This document shows, one piece after another, positions 16,807 to 25,184 of a DNA stretch of 47,127 nucleotides. A program made the position numbers and the translations under genes. The notes below the pieces were generated by a model. That model had not been told where the DNA came from and searched no databases. It saw nothing but the letters and a program-made list of their open reading frames with translations. Source of the stretch: UBA5109 sp964606735 (GTDB lineage Bacteria; Pseudomonadota; Gammaproteobacteria; Pseudomonadales; Pseudohongiellaceae). Numbering within the stretch: the first letter of the stretch is position 1; the number at the start of each line of letters is the position of its first letter. The DNA lies in the NCBI GenBank assembly GCA_964606735.1, contig CAZSHI010000016.1:1-47127 (forward strand), written 5' to 3'.

Positions 16807-17295
16807 ATGCGCTTAACGACAAAAGGCCGCTACGCGGTGACCGCAATGCTCGACTTGAGCATCAATGCTAGCAAGGGGCCCGTCAGCCTGAATGATATCT
16901 CGCAGCGGCAGGATATTTCGCTGTCCTATCTGGAGCAGCTTTTTTCCAAGCTGCGCAAGCATTCACTGGTAAGCAGTGTGCGTGGTCCTGGCGGTGGGTA
17001 TTTGCTCAGCCGCAAGGAAAATGAAATTGATGTGGCTGAAATCATTGATGCGGTCAGTGAATCGCTGGATACCACGAAATGTCAGGGTAGCGGGAACTGT
17101 CAAAAAGGAGCCACCTGTCTGACGCATCACTTGTGGCAGGATCTCAGCGAGCAGATCTACGGTTTTCTCAGCAATATCACCTTGGCCGACTTGGTCGATA
17201 AAAGGGAGATTTCTGAAATTGCCCAGAACCAGCAGCGTCGCCAACTGCAGAATCTCGACGGCGGCTTAGAAAGAATTGCCAGCAGCTCCAATTAA
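16807..17295 (+). CDS. iscR: Fe-S cluster assembly regulator IscR
   Basis: IscR is an Rrf2-family winged-helix regulator that senses [2Fe-2S] status and represses the isc operon when cluster supply is sufficient. The product has 162 residues, the same as E. coli. The start MRLTTKGRYAVTAMLDL and the DNA-binding helix ISLSYLEQLFSKLRK are standard. Cluster ligands Cys92, Cys98, Cys104 and His107 are all present (KCQGSGNCQKGATCLTHHLW). It sits first in iscRSUA-hscBA-fdx-iscX, behind a promoter carrying its own binding sites. Confidence 0.97.
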   Translation: MRLTTKGRYAVTAMLDLSINASKGPVSLNDISQRQDISLSYLEQLFSKLRKHSLVSSVRGPGGGYLLSRKENEIDVAEIIDAVSESLDTTKCQGSGNCQKGATCLTHHLWQDLSEQIYGFLSNITLADLVDKREISEIAQNQQRRQLQNLDGGLERIASSSN

Positions 17296-17350
17296 GGGAT
17301 AATTGCCGGCCGGTTTAACAGTACTCAAGCGATAACGAAAGTAAGGAATT

Positions 17351-18565
17351 ATGCGAGCACCCATTTATCTGGATTATTCAGCTACCACTCCGGTTGACCC
17401 ACGGGTTGCGGAGCTCATGATGCATTGCCTGACACAGGAAGGTAATTTCGGTAACCCAGCTTCACGGTCACACATGTTCGGCTGGAAAGCGGAAGAAGCC
17501 GTGGAAGAAGCCCGTCAGCACGTAGCTGACCTGATCCACTGCGATCCGCGTGAAATTGTCTGGACTTCTGGCGCTACAGAGTCAGACAACCTGGCCCTCA
17601 AAGGGGTGGCCCATTTTTACCAGAACAAAGGTAAGCACATCATCACTTCGAAAATTGAACACAAGGCTGTGCTGGACAGTTGCAGGCAGCTGGAGCGTGA
17701 AGGTTTCGACGTCACTTATCTGGATCCAGATGCCAAAGGAAGGATTTTTCCGGAAGATGTAGCCAGTGCCATCCGCGAAGATACTATTCTGGTCTCGCTG
17801 ATGCATGTTAACAATGAAATCGGGGTCATCAATGATATTGCGGCCATTGGTGAAATCACCCGGGAGAGAAAGGTACTGTTCCATGTTGATGCGGCTCAGA
17901 GTGTCGGCAAAGTCGATATTGACCTGGAAAAGATGAAAGTGGATCTGATGTCGCTGACGGCTCATAAAGTTTATGGTCCCAAGGGAATCGGTGCGCTGTT
18001 TGTACGCCGCAAACCACGGGTTAGGCTGGAAGCACAGATGCATGGAGGCGGTCATGAACGTGGCATGCGTTCGGGCACGCTGCCAACGCACCAGATTGTC
18101 GGTATGGGTGAGGCCTACCGGATTGCCAAGGAAGAAATGCATCAAGAAGCGAAGCGGACTATGGCATTGCGGGAGCGCTTTCTGAAAGGCCTGGGCGACA
18201 TGGAAGAAATTTATATCAATGGCGATATTGACCAGCGGGTGCCAGGTAATCTGAACATCAGTTTCAATTACGTGGAAGGTGAGTCGCTGATCATGGCGCT
18301 CAAAGATCTGGCAGTTTCATCCGGCTCAGCCTGTACTTCCGCCAGCCTGGAACCATCCTATGTACTCAGAGCACTGGGACTGAATGATGAACTGGCACAC
18401 AGCTCACTGCGTTTTACCATCGGCCGTTTTACCACCGAGGAAGATGTGGATTATGCAGTGGAAAAAGTGAAGGAAGCCGTCAGCAAGCTAAGGGAATTAT
18501 CCCCGCTGTGGGATATGTACAAAGACGGTGTTGATTTAAGCAAAATTCAGTGGGCTGCACATTGA
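17351..18565 (+). CDS. iscS: Cysteine desulfurase IscS
   Basis: IscS is a PLP enzyme that takes sulfur from cysteine and passes it to IscU, to tRNA thiolation and to other pathways. At 404 residues it is the same length as E. coli IscS, and it starts MRAPIYLDYSATTPVDPRVA. The PLP lysine lies in SLTAHKVYGPKGIG (about 206) and the catalytic cysteine in SGSACTSASLEPSYVLRALG (about 328). It follows iscR by 55 bp. A short hairpin and an unusually long 121-bp gap separate it from iscU. Confidence 0.97.
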   Translation: MRAPIYLDYSATTPVDPRVAELMMHCLTQEGNFGNPASRSHMFGWKAEEAVEEARQHVADLIHCDPREIVWTSGATESDNLALKGVAHFYQNKGKHIITSKIEHKAVLDSCRQLEREGFDVTYLDPDAKGRIFPEDVASAIREDTILVSLMHVNNEIGVINDIAAIGEITRERKVLFHVDAAQSVGKVDIDLEKMKVDLMSLTAHKVYGPKGIGALFVRRKPRVRLEAQMHGGGHERGMRSGTLPTHQIVGMGEAYRIAKEEMHQEAKRTMALRERFLKGLGDMEEIYINGDIDQRVPGNLNISFNYVEGESLIMALKDLAVSSGSACTSASLEPSYVLRALGLNDELAHSSLRFTIGRFTTEEDVDYAVEKVKEAVSKLRELSPLWDMYKDGVDLSKIQWAAH

Positions 18566-18572
18566 AAAACTG

Positions 18573-18590
18573 GTGAGATTACCGTCTCAC
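18573..18590 (+). other. Hairpin in the iscS-iscU gap
   Basis: GTGAGA (18573-18578) and TCTCAC (18585-18590) form a perfect 6-bp stem around TTACCG, starting 7 bp after the iscS stop. There is no strong U run after it. It may stabilise the 3' end of the iscRS part of the mRNA or tune expression of iscU; this is inference. Confidence 0.45.
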
Positions 18591-18686
18591 ATAAGATCTT
18601 TCCGGGATGCTTAATTAAATTCACCTGGAAAATGGAAGCTAAAAGTTTACAGATAAATACATAAGCAAATTTGAGAGGTATTGAAA

Positions 18687-19124
18687 ATGGCTTATTCAGA
18701 CAAGGTCTTGGATCATTACGAAAACCCGCGAAATGTGGGTAAGCTGGATGACAAGGATGAAAATGTCGGCACCGGTATGGTCGGTGCCCCGGCCTGTGGT
18801 GATGTCATGCGTTTGCAGATCAAGGTAAGTCCGGATGGCGTCATTGAGGATGCCAAGTTCAAGACCTACGGCTGTGGATCGGCTATTGCCTCCAGCTCTC
18901 TCTTAACGGAATGGGTAAAGGGACGGACTCTGGATGATGCGCAAAAAATCCGAAACAGCGAAATTGCCGAAGAGCTCGGCCTGCCACCGGTTAAAGTTCA
19001 CTGCTCGGTGCTGGCGGAAGATGCCATCAAAGCAGCAATTGCGGATGTAAAAAACAAGCGTGGTTACACCCAGAAAGAAACGTTGACTGAACAGGAAATG
19101 CAGCAACAACAGGCCCAGCAATAA
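18687..19124 (+). CDS. iscU: Fe-S cluster scaffold IscU
   Basis: IscU is the scaffold on which [2Fe-2S] and [4Fe-4S] clusters are built. The start was placed at the ATG at 18687, preceded at the right distance by GAGAGG, because the product then begins MAYSDKVLDHYENPRNVG exactly like E. coli; a TTG two codons upstream is less likely. Ligands Cys37, Asp39, Cys63 and Cys106 are present, as is the HscA-binding LPPVK (99-103). At 145 residues it is longer than E. coli IscU (128). The extra is a C-terminal glutamine-rich tail ending EQEMQQQQAQQ, probably disordered. Confidence 0.96.
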   Translation: MAYSDKVLDHYENPRNVGKLDDKDENVGTGMVGAPACGDVMRLQIKVSPDGVIEDAKFKTYGCGSAIASSSLLTEWVKGRTLDDAQKIRNSEIAEELGLPPVKVHCSVLAEDAIKAAIADVKNKRGYTQKETLTEQEMQQQQAQQ

Positions 19125-19161
19125 GGCTTTTATTAGCTGGGTAGTACAGGTGAATTGAAAT

Positions 19162-19485
19162 ATGGCAATAACCTTAACTGAAAAAGCCGCTTCACATGTG
19201 GCAAAGCAACTGGTAGACCGCGGCAAGGGCGTGGGCATCCGTGTTGGTGTCACCACAACCGGTTGTTCGGGCATGGCCTATGTTCTTGAGTTTGTCGATC
19301 AGCCTGAAGACAGCGATTCTGTCTTTGAGGATCATGGCATCAAGATTGTGGTTGATCCCAAAAGCCTGGTTTATATAGACGGGACAGAAATGGATTTTGT
19401 CAAAACAGGGGTTAATGAAGGCTTCCAGTTTCACAACCCGAACGTTAAGGGGGAATGCGGTTGTGGAGAATCTTTCTCCGTCTGA
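19162..19485 (+). CDS. iscA: Fe-S assembly protein IscA
   Basis: IscA is an A-type carrier that binds iron or Fe-S clusters and delivers them to targets. The product has 107 residues like E. coli, with the three conserved cysteines Cys35 (TTTGCSGMAY), Cys99 and Cys101 (GECGCGESFSV). It follows iscU by 37 bp. A 148-bp gap separates it from hscB. That gap holds no gene and no clear terminator, so the operon could continue through it or hscB could have an extra promoter. Confidence 0.96.
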   Translation: MAITLTEKAASHVAKQLVDRGKGVGIRVGVTTTGCSGMAYVLEFVDQPEDSDSVFEDHGIKIVVDPKSLVYIDGTEMDFVKTGVNEGFQFHNPNVKGECGCGESFSV

Positions 19486-19633
19486 TCAGACAGGATTGAA
19501 CCGGATGATTTACAAAGCTTAAGTTTTTCGATTCGGTGTTTGGTAGATTCTTTTTCATCAGTTGCTCTCTCGTCTTTCATCACATAATTGTTGTTTCATC
19601 TATTGCGTATTGATGCAAAACGGATAGTTTGAT

Positions 19634-20164
19634 TTGGATATCAACAGGCAAACTTATTTTGAGCTTTTCTCCATAGTGGAGAGTTTTGATATTGATCCAG
19701 AGGCTTTAGGTGAAAGTTACAGAAAGCTACAAGCACAATATCACCCTGACAGGGTCAGTGGGCTGGATGATACAGCCCGCCTGCAGGCTTTGCAGACAAG
19801 CAGTATCATTAACCAGGCTTTCGATACCCTGAAATCACCCCTCAAGAGGGCAGCTTATATGCTAAGCCTTAAAGGTCTGGATCCTGATAAGTATCAACAG
19901 AGTTTGATGAGTGAAGACCTGCTGATACAACAGATGCATTGGCGTGAACAGTTGGAAGAGGCTGCGCAGGATGAAAATTTAAATGCACTGGATAACCTGA
20001 AGAAAACGGCACAAACAGAACTGCAGGACTGTCTTGCCGAGTTTAAAACACAGCTGAATGAAGAGGAGCTGGATAAGGCCAAGGCGCTTTATCACAAGCT
20101 CCAGTTTATAAACAAAATACTGCAGGAAATTAATCGAGCAGAAGAAAAAATTCTGGATTACTAA
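19634..20164 (+). CDS. hscB: Fe-S assembly co-chaperone HscB
   Basis: HscB is the J-domain partner that brings IscU to HscA and stimulates its ATPase. The 176-residue product has an N-terminal J domain with the HPD motif at 37-39 (LQAQYHPDR) and a C-terminal three-helix bundle that binds IscU. The start is a TTG at 19634 (DINRQTYFELF); the Shine-Dalgarno is weak, but this start fits the family. hscA follows after 9 bp. Confidence 0.93.
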   Translation: MDINRQTYFELFSIVESFDIDPEALGESYRKLQAQYHPDRVSGLDDTARLQALQTSSIINQAFDTLKSPLKRAAYMLSLKGLDPDKYQQSLMSEDLLIQQMHWREQLEEAAQDENLNALDNLKKTAQTELQDCLAEFKTQLNEEELDKAKALYHKLQFINKILQEINRAEEKILDY

Positions 20165-20173
20165 GACTTACAC

Positions 20174-22009
20174 ATGGCTTTACTGCAAATTTCAGAACCC
20201 GGACAAAGTCCGCGACGATCCCACTCCAAGAAACATGCGCTGGGAATAGACCTGGGCACAACCAATTCACTGGTTGCATCGGCAAATTCCGAGGGGCCTT
20301 TTATCATCAAGGTATCAGAAGATGAGGTTTTGCTGCCTTCGGTTGTCGATTACCGTAAAGACGGTCAGGTGCTGGTTGGTAAGGAGGCACAGGAGAGTCC
20401 TCAGTCCATCAGTTCGGTCAAGCGTCTTATGGGGCGTGGTCAGCAAGATGTGCAACACAGACTTTCTTACAGGCTGGTGCCAGGTGAACAGGAAGGAATG
20501 CCGATGATAGAGACAGCAGCCGGCCGGAAAAGTCCGGTGGAAGTTTCGGCAGATATCCTCAAAAGGTTGGCGCAATGTGGACAGGCAAAGCTGGATGCTG
20601 ACATCGATGGGGTGGTGATTACCGTGCCGGCCTATTTTGATGAGGCACAGCGCCAGGCAACCAAGGACGCTGCCCGTATTGCCGGGCTCAATGTTCTGCG
20701 CCTGCTCAGTGAGCCGACAGCTGCTGCGGTTGCATATGGCTTGGACAAGAAACTTGAGGGCACCGTTATCATTTATGATCTGGGTGGTGGCACTTTTGAT
20801 GTGTCACTGATGAAACTCGAAAAAGGGGTGTTCAGTGTTTTGGCGACAGGCGGAGATACCGCGCTCGGTGGGGATGATTTTGATCACGCCATCATCCACT
20901 GGCTGGAAAAACAAAGTGGACAAGCGTTTGGGCAGGCCGATATGCATGTCCTGAAAAATCTGGTCCGCCATGCCAAGCATGAACTGTCGGGTCAGGAACA
21001 GGTGGAGCTTGCCTATGCCGGTTGGCATGGCACTCTGGATCAGGATACCTATCATCAACTGATTGATGATTATATTGATGAGACCCTCAAAGCCTGTCGT
21101 CGGGTGTTACGTGATGCGCAGGTGAGTATTGAGGAAATAACCGATGTGGTTCTCGTCGGCGGGTCGACCCGCTCACCACGGGTGCAGGAGAAAGTGGCCG
21201 ATTTTTTCCAGCGTGAGGTACTGCATGAACTTGATCCGGACCAGGTGGTTGCTCTGGGTGCTGCAATTCAGGCTGATTCCCTGGTTGGCAACAAATACGG
21301 CAAGGATCTTCTGCTGCTTGACGTCAATCCGCTTTCGCTGGGTATAGAGACCATGGGTGGACTGATTGAAAAAATCATTCCTCGCAATACCACTATTCCA
21401 GTGAGCCGGGCGCAGGAATTCACGACATTCAAAGATGGCCAGACAGTGATGAATCTGCATGTGCTTCAAGGAGAGCGAGAGCTGGTGGATGACTGCCGCT
21501 CACTGGCTTTCTTTGAACTGCGGAATATCCCGCCCATGGTGGCTGGTGCCGCGCGTATCCGGGTTACTTTTCAGGTCGATGCGGATGGACTTCTGTCCGT
21601 TGAGGCAGAGGAACTCAGCTCGGGAGTCAAAAGCAGTGTCGTGGTAAAACCTTCCTTCGGTTTGCAGGAACGTGAAATTGAAAAGATGATCAGGGATTCA
21701 CATACGCAGGCCAGGCATGACAAAGAGATGCGGCAATTAAAAGAGAACCAGGTTGAAGCCCTGCGTATCATTGAAGCAACGGAGTCGGCGCTAGTGAGTG
21801 ATGGCGAATTGCTCAGCAGTGAAGAAAGAAAAGTGCTGGAAGCAGCATTGCAGGATTTACGGAAAAGCCTGTCGTCGGATGATGCAGATCTTATTCATGA
21901 AAACTCGGTTAAGCTGAATGATCTCAGTACGGAATTTGCTGCGCGTCGCATGGACACTCAAATCAAATCGGCTTTTGCCGGTAAAAAACTGGAAGAGATA
22001 GATCGCTGA
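20174..22009 (+). CDS. hscA: Fe-S assembly chaperone HscA
   Basis: HscA is an Hsp70-class ATPase dedicated to releasing clusters from IscU by binding its LPPVK motif. At 611 residues it is the usual length (E. coli 616) and shorter than DnaK. Hsp70 marks are ALGIDLGTTNSLVA, VVITVPAYFDEAQRQATKDA, IIYDLGGGTFDVSL and VVLVGGSTRSPRVQ. It lacks the long acidic DnaK tail. Its TGA stop shares a base with the fdx ATG. Confidence 0.96.
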   Translation: MALLQISEPGQSPRRSHSKKHALGIDLGTTNSLVASANSEGPFIIKVSEDEVLLPSVVDYRKDGQVLVGKEAQESPQSISSVKRLMGRGQQDVQHRLSYRLVPGEQEGMPMIETAAGRKSPVEVSADILKRLAQCGQAKLDADIDGVVITVPAYFDEAQRQATKDAARIAGLNVLRLLSEPTAAAVAYGLDKKLEGTVIIYDLGGGTFDVSLMKLEKGVFSVLATGGDTALGGDDFDHAIIHWLEKQSGQAFGQADMHVLKNLVRHAKHELSGQEQVELAYAGWHGTLDQDTYHQLIDDYIDETLKACRRVLRDAQVSIEEITDVVLVGGSTRSPRVQEKVADFFQREVLHELDPDQVVALGAAIQADSLVGNKYGKDLLLLDVNPLSLGIETMGGLIEKIIPRNTTIPVSRAQEFTTFKDGQTVMNLHVLQGERELVDDCRSLAFFELRNIPPMVAGAARIRVTFQVDADGLLSVEAEELSSGVKSSVVVKPSFGLQEREIEKMIRDSHTQARHDKEMRQLKENQVEALRIIEATESALVSDGELLSSEERKVLEAALQDLRKSLSSDDADLIHENSVKLNDLSTEFAARRMDTQIKSAFAGKKLEEIDR

Positions 22010-22347
22010 TGCCAATCATAAAATTTTTACCCAACCCCGAGCGCTGTCCCGAAGGTGCCGAAGTGGAAGCACAAACCGGTGAAAGTATTCTGGATGTTGC
22101 GCTGCGTAACGGTATTGATATAGAACATGCCTGCGAGAAGTCCTGTGCCTGTACGACATGCCATGTCATTATTCGCAAGGGCTTTGATTCCCTGCAGGAA
22201 TCAGACGAAGATGAAGACGATATGCTGGATAAGGCCTGGGGGCTCGAGCCGGAGTCCAGGCTTAGTTGTCAGGCACGGGTAGCCGATGAGGATTTACTGG
22301 TTGAGATTCCCAAGTACACCATCAACATGGTTTCAGAAACGCATTGA
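22009..22347 (+). CDS. fdx: ISC-type [2Fe-2S] ferredoxin Fdx
   Basis: This adrenodoxin-type ferredoxin donates electrons for cluster assembly. The product has 112 residues. Cluster ligands are Cys42, Cys48, Cys51 (ACEKSCACTTCHV) and Cys87 (SRLSCQA), with the extra Cys46 that E. coli Fdx also has. It overlaps hscA by one base and precedes iscX by 25 bp. Confidence 0.96.
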   Translation: MPIIKFLPNPERCPEGAEVEAQTGESILDVALRNGIDIEHACEKSCACTTCHVIIRKGFDSLQESDEDEDDMLDKAWGLEPESRLSCQARVADEDLLVEIPKYTINMVSETH

Positions 22348-22372
22348 GCCAATGCAAGTCAGGTAAGAACAC

Positions 22373-22564
22373 ATGAAATGGACTGACAGCCTTGAAATAG
22401 CAATTGCGCTGATAGAAGCGCACCCGGACGTAGACCCGCAATATGTCAACTTCGTCGACTTGCATCGCTGGGTTTGTGAGCTGGGTGAATTTGATGATGA
22501 TCCGGACCGTAGTGGAGAAAGGATTCTCGAGGCTATACAAATGGCCTGGATTGATGAATCCTAG
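22373..22564 (+). CDS. iscX: Fe-S assembly adaptor IscX
   Basis: IscX is a small acidic protein (63 aa here, 66 in E. coli) that binds IscS and iron and slows cluster synthesis. The sequence KWTDSLEIAIALIEAHPDVD and the acidic LGEFDDDPDRSGERILEAIQ are diagnostic. It is the last gene of the isc cluster. The 185-bp gap that follows holds a CCTGGC/GCCAGG hairpin (22576-22592) without a U run, and the ndk promoter. Confidence 0.94.
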   Translation: MKWTDSLEIAIALIEAHPDVDPQYVNFVDLHRWVCELGEFDDDPDRSGERILEAIQMAWIDES

Positions 22565-22699
22565 TCTTATCCCGTCCTGGCTTGTTGCCAGGCTAGCCTA
22601 CGCCCATCAGTAGTCTTGCCCTGGCGTCTGAGCCCTGGGGTTTGTGCCTGAAGCTGGTCTAAGCCTCTAAAATTCATACAAAAAACCTTCAAACAAGCG

Positions 22700-22705
22700 T
22701 ATAAT
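22700..22705 (+). promoter_or_regulatory. -10 element of the ndk promoter with GC-rich discriminator
   Basis: TATAAT is followed directly by GCGCGCTC. No good -35 is seen at 16-18 bp upstream. The same GCGCGCT block follows the -10 of the mdh and guaB promoters, suggesting growth-rate or ppGpp control. The ndk ATG lies 44 bp downstream of the -10. Confidence 0.6.
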
Positions 22706-22749
22706 GCGCGCTCTTTGTTGTGAGTAGCTTTAAATTTGGGAGTGAAAGA

Positions 22750-23181
22750 ATGGCGCTTGAACGAACATTATCAATTATCAAGCCTGATGCCGTGGGGAAA
22801 AATGTCATTGGGGAAATCATCAGTCGCTTTGAAAAAGGCGGATTGAGGGTTGTCGCTGCCAAAATGTTGCAGCTGGATGAAGCGCTTGCCGGCGGATTTT
22901 ATGCTGAGCATCAGGGTAAAGGTTTTTATGCTGACCTGATTGAATTCATGACCTCAGGTCCGGTAATTGTGCAGGTGCTGGAAGGTGAGAATGCCATTGC
23001 CCGTAACCGAGAATTAATGGGTGCGACAAATCCTGCAGAAGCAGAACCCGGAACTATTCGTGCGGATTTTGCCAACTCAATTGATGCCAATGCCGTGCAT
23101 GGTTCTGACTCGCCAAGTTCAGCTGAACGTGAAGTGAATTATTTTTTTAAAGCTGAGGAAATCTGTCCTCGCTTGTTTTAA
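22750..23181 (+). CDS. ndk: Nucleoside diphosphate kinase
   Basis: Ndk balances nucleoside triphosphate pools by transferring the gamma-phosphate through a phospho-histidine. The start was set at ATG 22750, behind GGGAGTG, because the 143-residue product then matches the family length and N-terminus (MALERTLSIIKPDAVGKN); an upstream GTG would add ten unlikely residues. The active-site His117 lies in NAVHGSDSP. It has its own promoter after the isc cluster and begins the ndk-rlmN-pilW-rodZ-ispG-hisS-yfgM-bamB-der series. Confidence 0.96.
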   Translation: MALERTLSIIKPDAVGKNVIGEIISRFEKGGLRVVAAKMLQLDEALAGGFYAEHQGKGFYADLIEFMTSGPVIVQVLEGENAIARNRELMGATNPAEAEPGTIRADFANSIDANAVHGSDSPSSAEREVNYFFKAEEICPRLF

Positions 23182-23229
23182 TGGCTCACTGACAACAGGA
23201 ATCACTTTCCTGAATTCCAGAGGCAATTT

Positions 23230-24360
23230 ATGCCAACAGAGCGCATCAATTTACTTGGCCTAAGTAAACAAGGTATGGAGGCCTTTCTTCAGTCACTTGG
23301 AGAAAGGCCTTTTCGCGCTATACAGCTGATGAAATGGATTCACCAGCAGGGCGTCACCGATTTTGATGCCATGAGCAACATCAGTAAATCCCTGCGAGAA
23401 CAATTAAAAGAGTGCGCCGAAATCAGGCCGCCGAAAATCAAAGACTGTTTCGCTGCAAAAGATGGCTGTTTTAAATGGATTATTGAAGTTACCAGCGGAA
23501 GCTCCGTTGAAACGGTTTTTATTCCGGAAGCAGGTCGTGGCACTTTATGTATTTCATCGCAGGCGGGTTGCAGTCTTGATTGCAGTTTCTGTGCGACGGG
23601 TAAGCAGGGTTTCAATAGTGATCTGACGACTGCTGAAATTATCGGCCAGCTTTGGCTGGTTAATCAGGCATTCAATACCTTTGGTACCAAAACTCCACGC
23701 AAAGTAACGAATGTGGTCATGATGGGGATGGGTGAACCACTGATGAATTTTGAAAATGTTATGGATGCAGTGGGTTTGATGATGGAAGACAACTGCTACG
23801 GCTTATCAAAACGCCGGGTAACCATCAGTACCTCCGGGGTCGTGCCAAAAATCTATGAAATGCAAAAGTACACGGATGCATCCATTGCGGTATCACTGCA
23901 TGCCCCCAACGATATATTGCGCAGTGAGATTGTTCCCATTAACAGGAAGTATCCCATCAGAGAGCTACTTGATAGTGTAAATGCCTATCTGGAATCCTTT
24001 CCTGACAGTCGCGTGGCAACCATTGAGTATATTCTAATTGCCGGCGTGAATGATCACAGGCAGCATGCACGGGAGCTGGCTGCCCTGTTGCGCGAGACTC
24101 CCTGTAAAATAAATCTGATCCCCTTCAATCCCTTCACTGGGACTGACTACAAACGCTCAAGTGATTCTGCTGTCAGCAATTTTCGTAAAATTTTGCAGAA
24201 TGAGGGCTATGTGGTAACGGTTCGAACTACCCGTGGGGATGAAATAGGTGCTGCCTGTGGCCAGTTGGTGGGGCAGGTTGATGACATGACTCGCAGAAGC
24301 GCGAGATACCTTGCACAACGGGAACAAAGCGCTTCTGTTCAGCCTCTAAAAGTTCAATAA
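23230..24360 (+). CDS. rlmN: Dual rRNA/tRNA m2A methyltransferase RlmN
   Basis: RlmN is a radical-SAM enzyme that methylates C2 of A2503 in 23S rRNA and A37 in some tRNAs. The product has 376 residues. The [4Fe-4S] ligands are Cys114, Cys118 and Cys121 (GCSLDCSFCATGKQG). The C-terminal catalytic cysteine is Cys343 (EIGAACGQL), and NVVMMGMGEPLMNF is a family block. It lies 48 bp after ndk and 29 bp before pilW, in the conserved order. Confidence 0.96.
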   Translation: MPTERINLLGLSKQGMEAFLQSLGERPFRAIQLMKWIHQQGVTDFDAMSNISKSLREQLKECAEIRPPKIKDCFAAKDGCFKWIIEVTSGSSVETVFIPEAGRGTLCISSQAGCSLDCSFCATGKQGFNSDLTTAEIIGQLWLVNQAFNTFGTKTPRKVTNVVMMGMGEPLMNFENVMDAVGLMMEDNCYGLSKRRVTISTSGVVPKIYEMQKYTDASIAVSLHAPNDILRSEIVPINRKYPIRELLDSVNAYLESFPDSRVATIEYILIAGVNDHRQHARELAALLRETPCKINLIPFNPFTGTDYKRSSDSAVSNFRKILQNEGYVVTVRTTRGDEIGAACGQLVGQVDDMTRRSARYLAQREQSASVQPLKVQ

Positions 24361-24389
24361 TATGTTAGGCTAGGGGCTTTGGGTAGATA

Positions 24390-25184
24390 ATGAAAATGCT
24401 GACGAAGAAACAAGGCACATTGCTAGGCTGCGTGCTTTTATCAGGCTTGATACTGAGCGCCTGTGTCAGTGAAACTACTGGCGGTTTTGACAGGGCTCCT
24501 CCAGATGAAGCCCTGGATAATTATCTGCGCCTGGCACAGGGCTATCTTGAGCAGGGTGACTTGGCATCAACTCGCCGGCATCTAAATAATGCATCCGAGA
24601 TAGATCCGAATAACAGTGATATCTATGGTGTCTGGGGCCTGATCTATACCCTTGAAGGCGATCTGGATCTGGCGGATGACAGTTTCCGCCGTGCGATTCG
24701 GCTGGACTCTCGCAACTCCCAGGTTCGAAATAATTACGCGGCTTTTTTGTATTCCAATCAACGATTTGATGATGCCTATGATCAGTTGCAGGAAGTCGTC
24801 GCAGATACCGCCTATCCAAATCGCGCACAGGCATTCGAAAACATGGGACTGGCGGCTATACAGCTGCAGCGCTTGAATGATGCTGAATTTGCCTTTAACA
24901 GGGCATTGCAACTTAATGGCAACAGGCTTCGTTCGACGCTGGAGCTGGCTGATCTGAATTTGCAGCGGTCCAATCTTGCCGGAGCACGGGATTATTATCA
25001 GCGGTTTCTGACTCTTCAGCAGTTTTTTAATTTGCAACAAACAGCGAGAAGCTTATGGGTAGGCATTCAGCTGGAAGACGCTGGGGGTAACAACGCCAGG
25101 CTCCAGGAGTATGCCGCATTGCTGGCAGAAAGGTTTCCTGATTCAACAGAGTATGCGCTTTACCGCCAACTGATCAATGAGTGA
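24390..25184 (+). CDS. pilW: Type IV pilus biogenesis/stability lipoprotein PilW (PilF)
   Basis: This outer-membrane lipoprotein with TPR repeats helps the PilQ secretin assemble. The 264-residue product has a lipoprotein signal with lipobox ILSAC (Cys25). Several TPR units follow from about residue 40 (LAQGYLEQGDLASTRRHLNN, YGVWGLIYTLEGDLDLADDS, NNYAAFLYSNQRFDDAYDQL). Position between rlmN and rodZ is the standard place of this gene in gammaproteobacteria. Its last 8 bp overlap the next gene. No other pilus genes are in the window. Confidence 0.9.
   Translation: MKMLTKKQGTLLGCVLLSGLILSACVSETTGGFDRAPPDEALDNYLRLAQGYLEQGDLASTRRHLNNASEIDPNNSDIYGVWGLIYTLEGDLDLADDSFRRAIRLDSRNSQVRNNYAAFLYSNQRFDDAYDQLQEVVADTAYPNRAQAFENMGLAAIQLQRLNDAEFAFNRALQLNGNRLRSTLELADLNLQRSNLAGARDYYQRFLTLQQFFNLQQTARSLWVGIQLEDAGGNNARLQEYAALLAERFPDSTEYALYRQLINE

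Noticed and set aside
18681..18686. TTG start for iscU two codons upstream
   Set aside because: The ATG at 18687 has better spacing to GAGAGG and reproduces the family N-terminus MAYS.
22720..22749. GTG start for ndk adding ten residues
   Set aside because: The ATG at 22750 follows GGGAGTG and gives the exact family length of 143.
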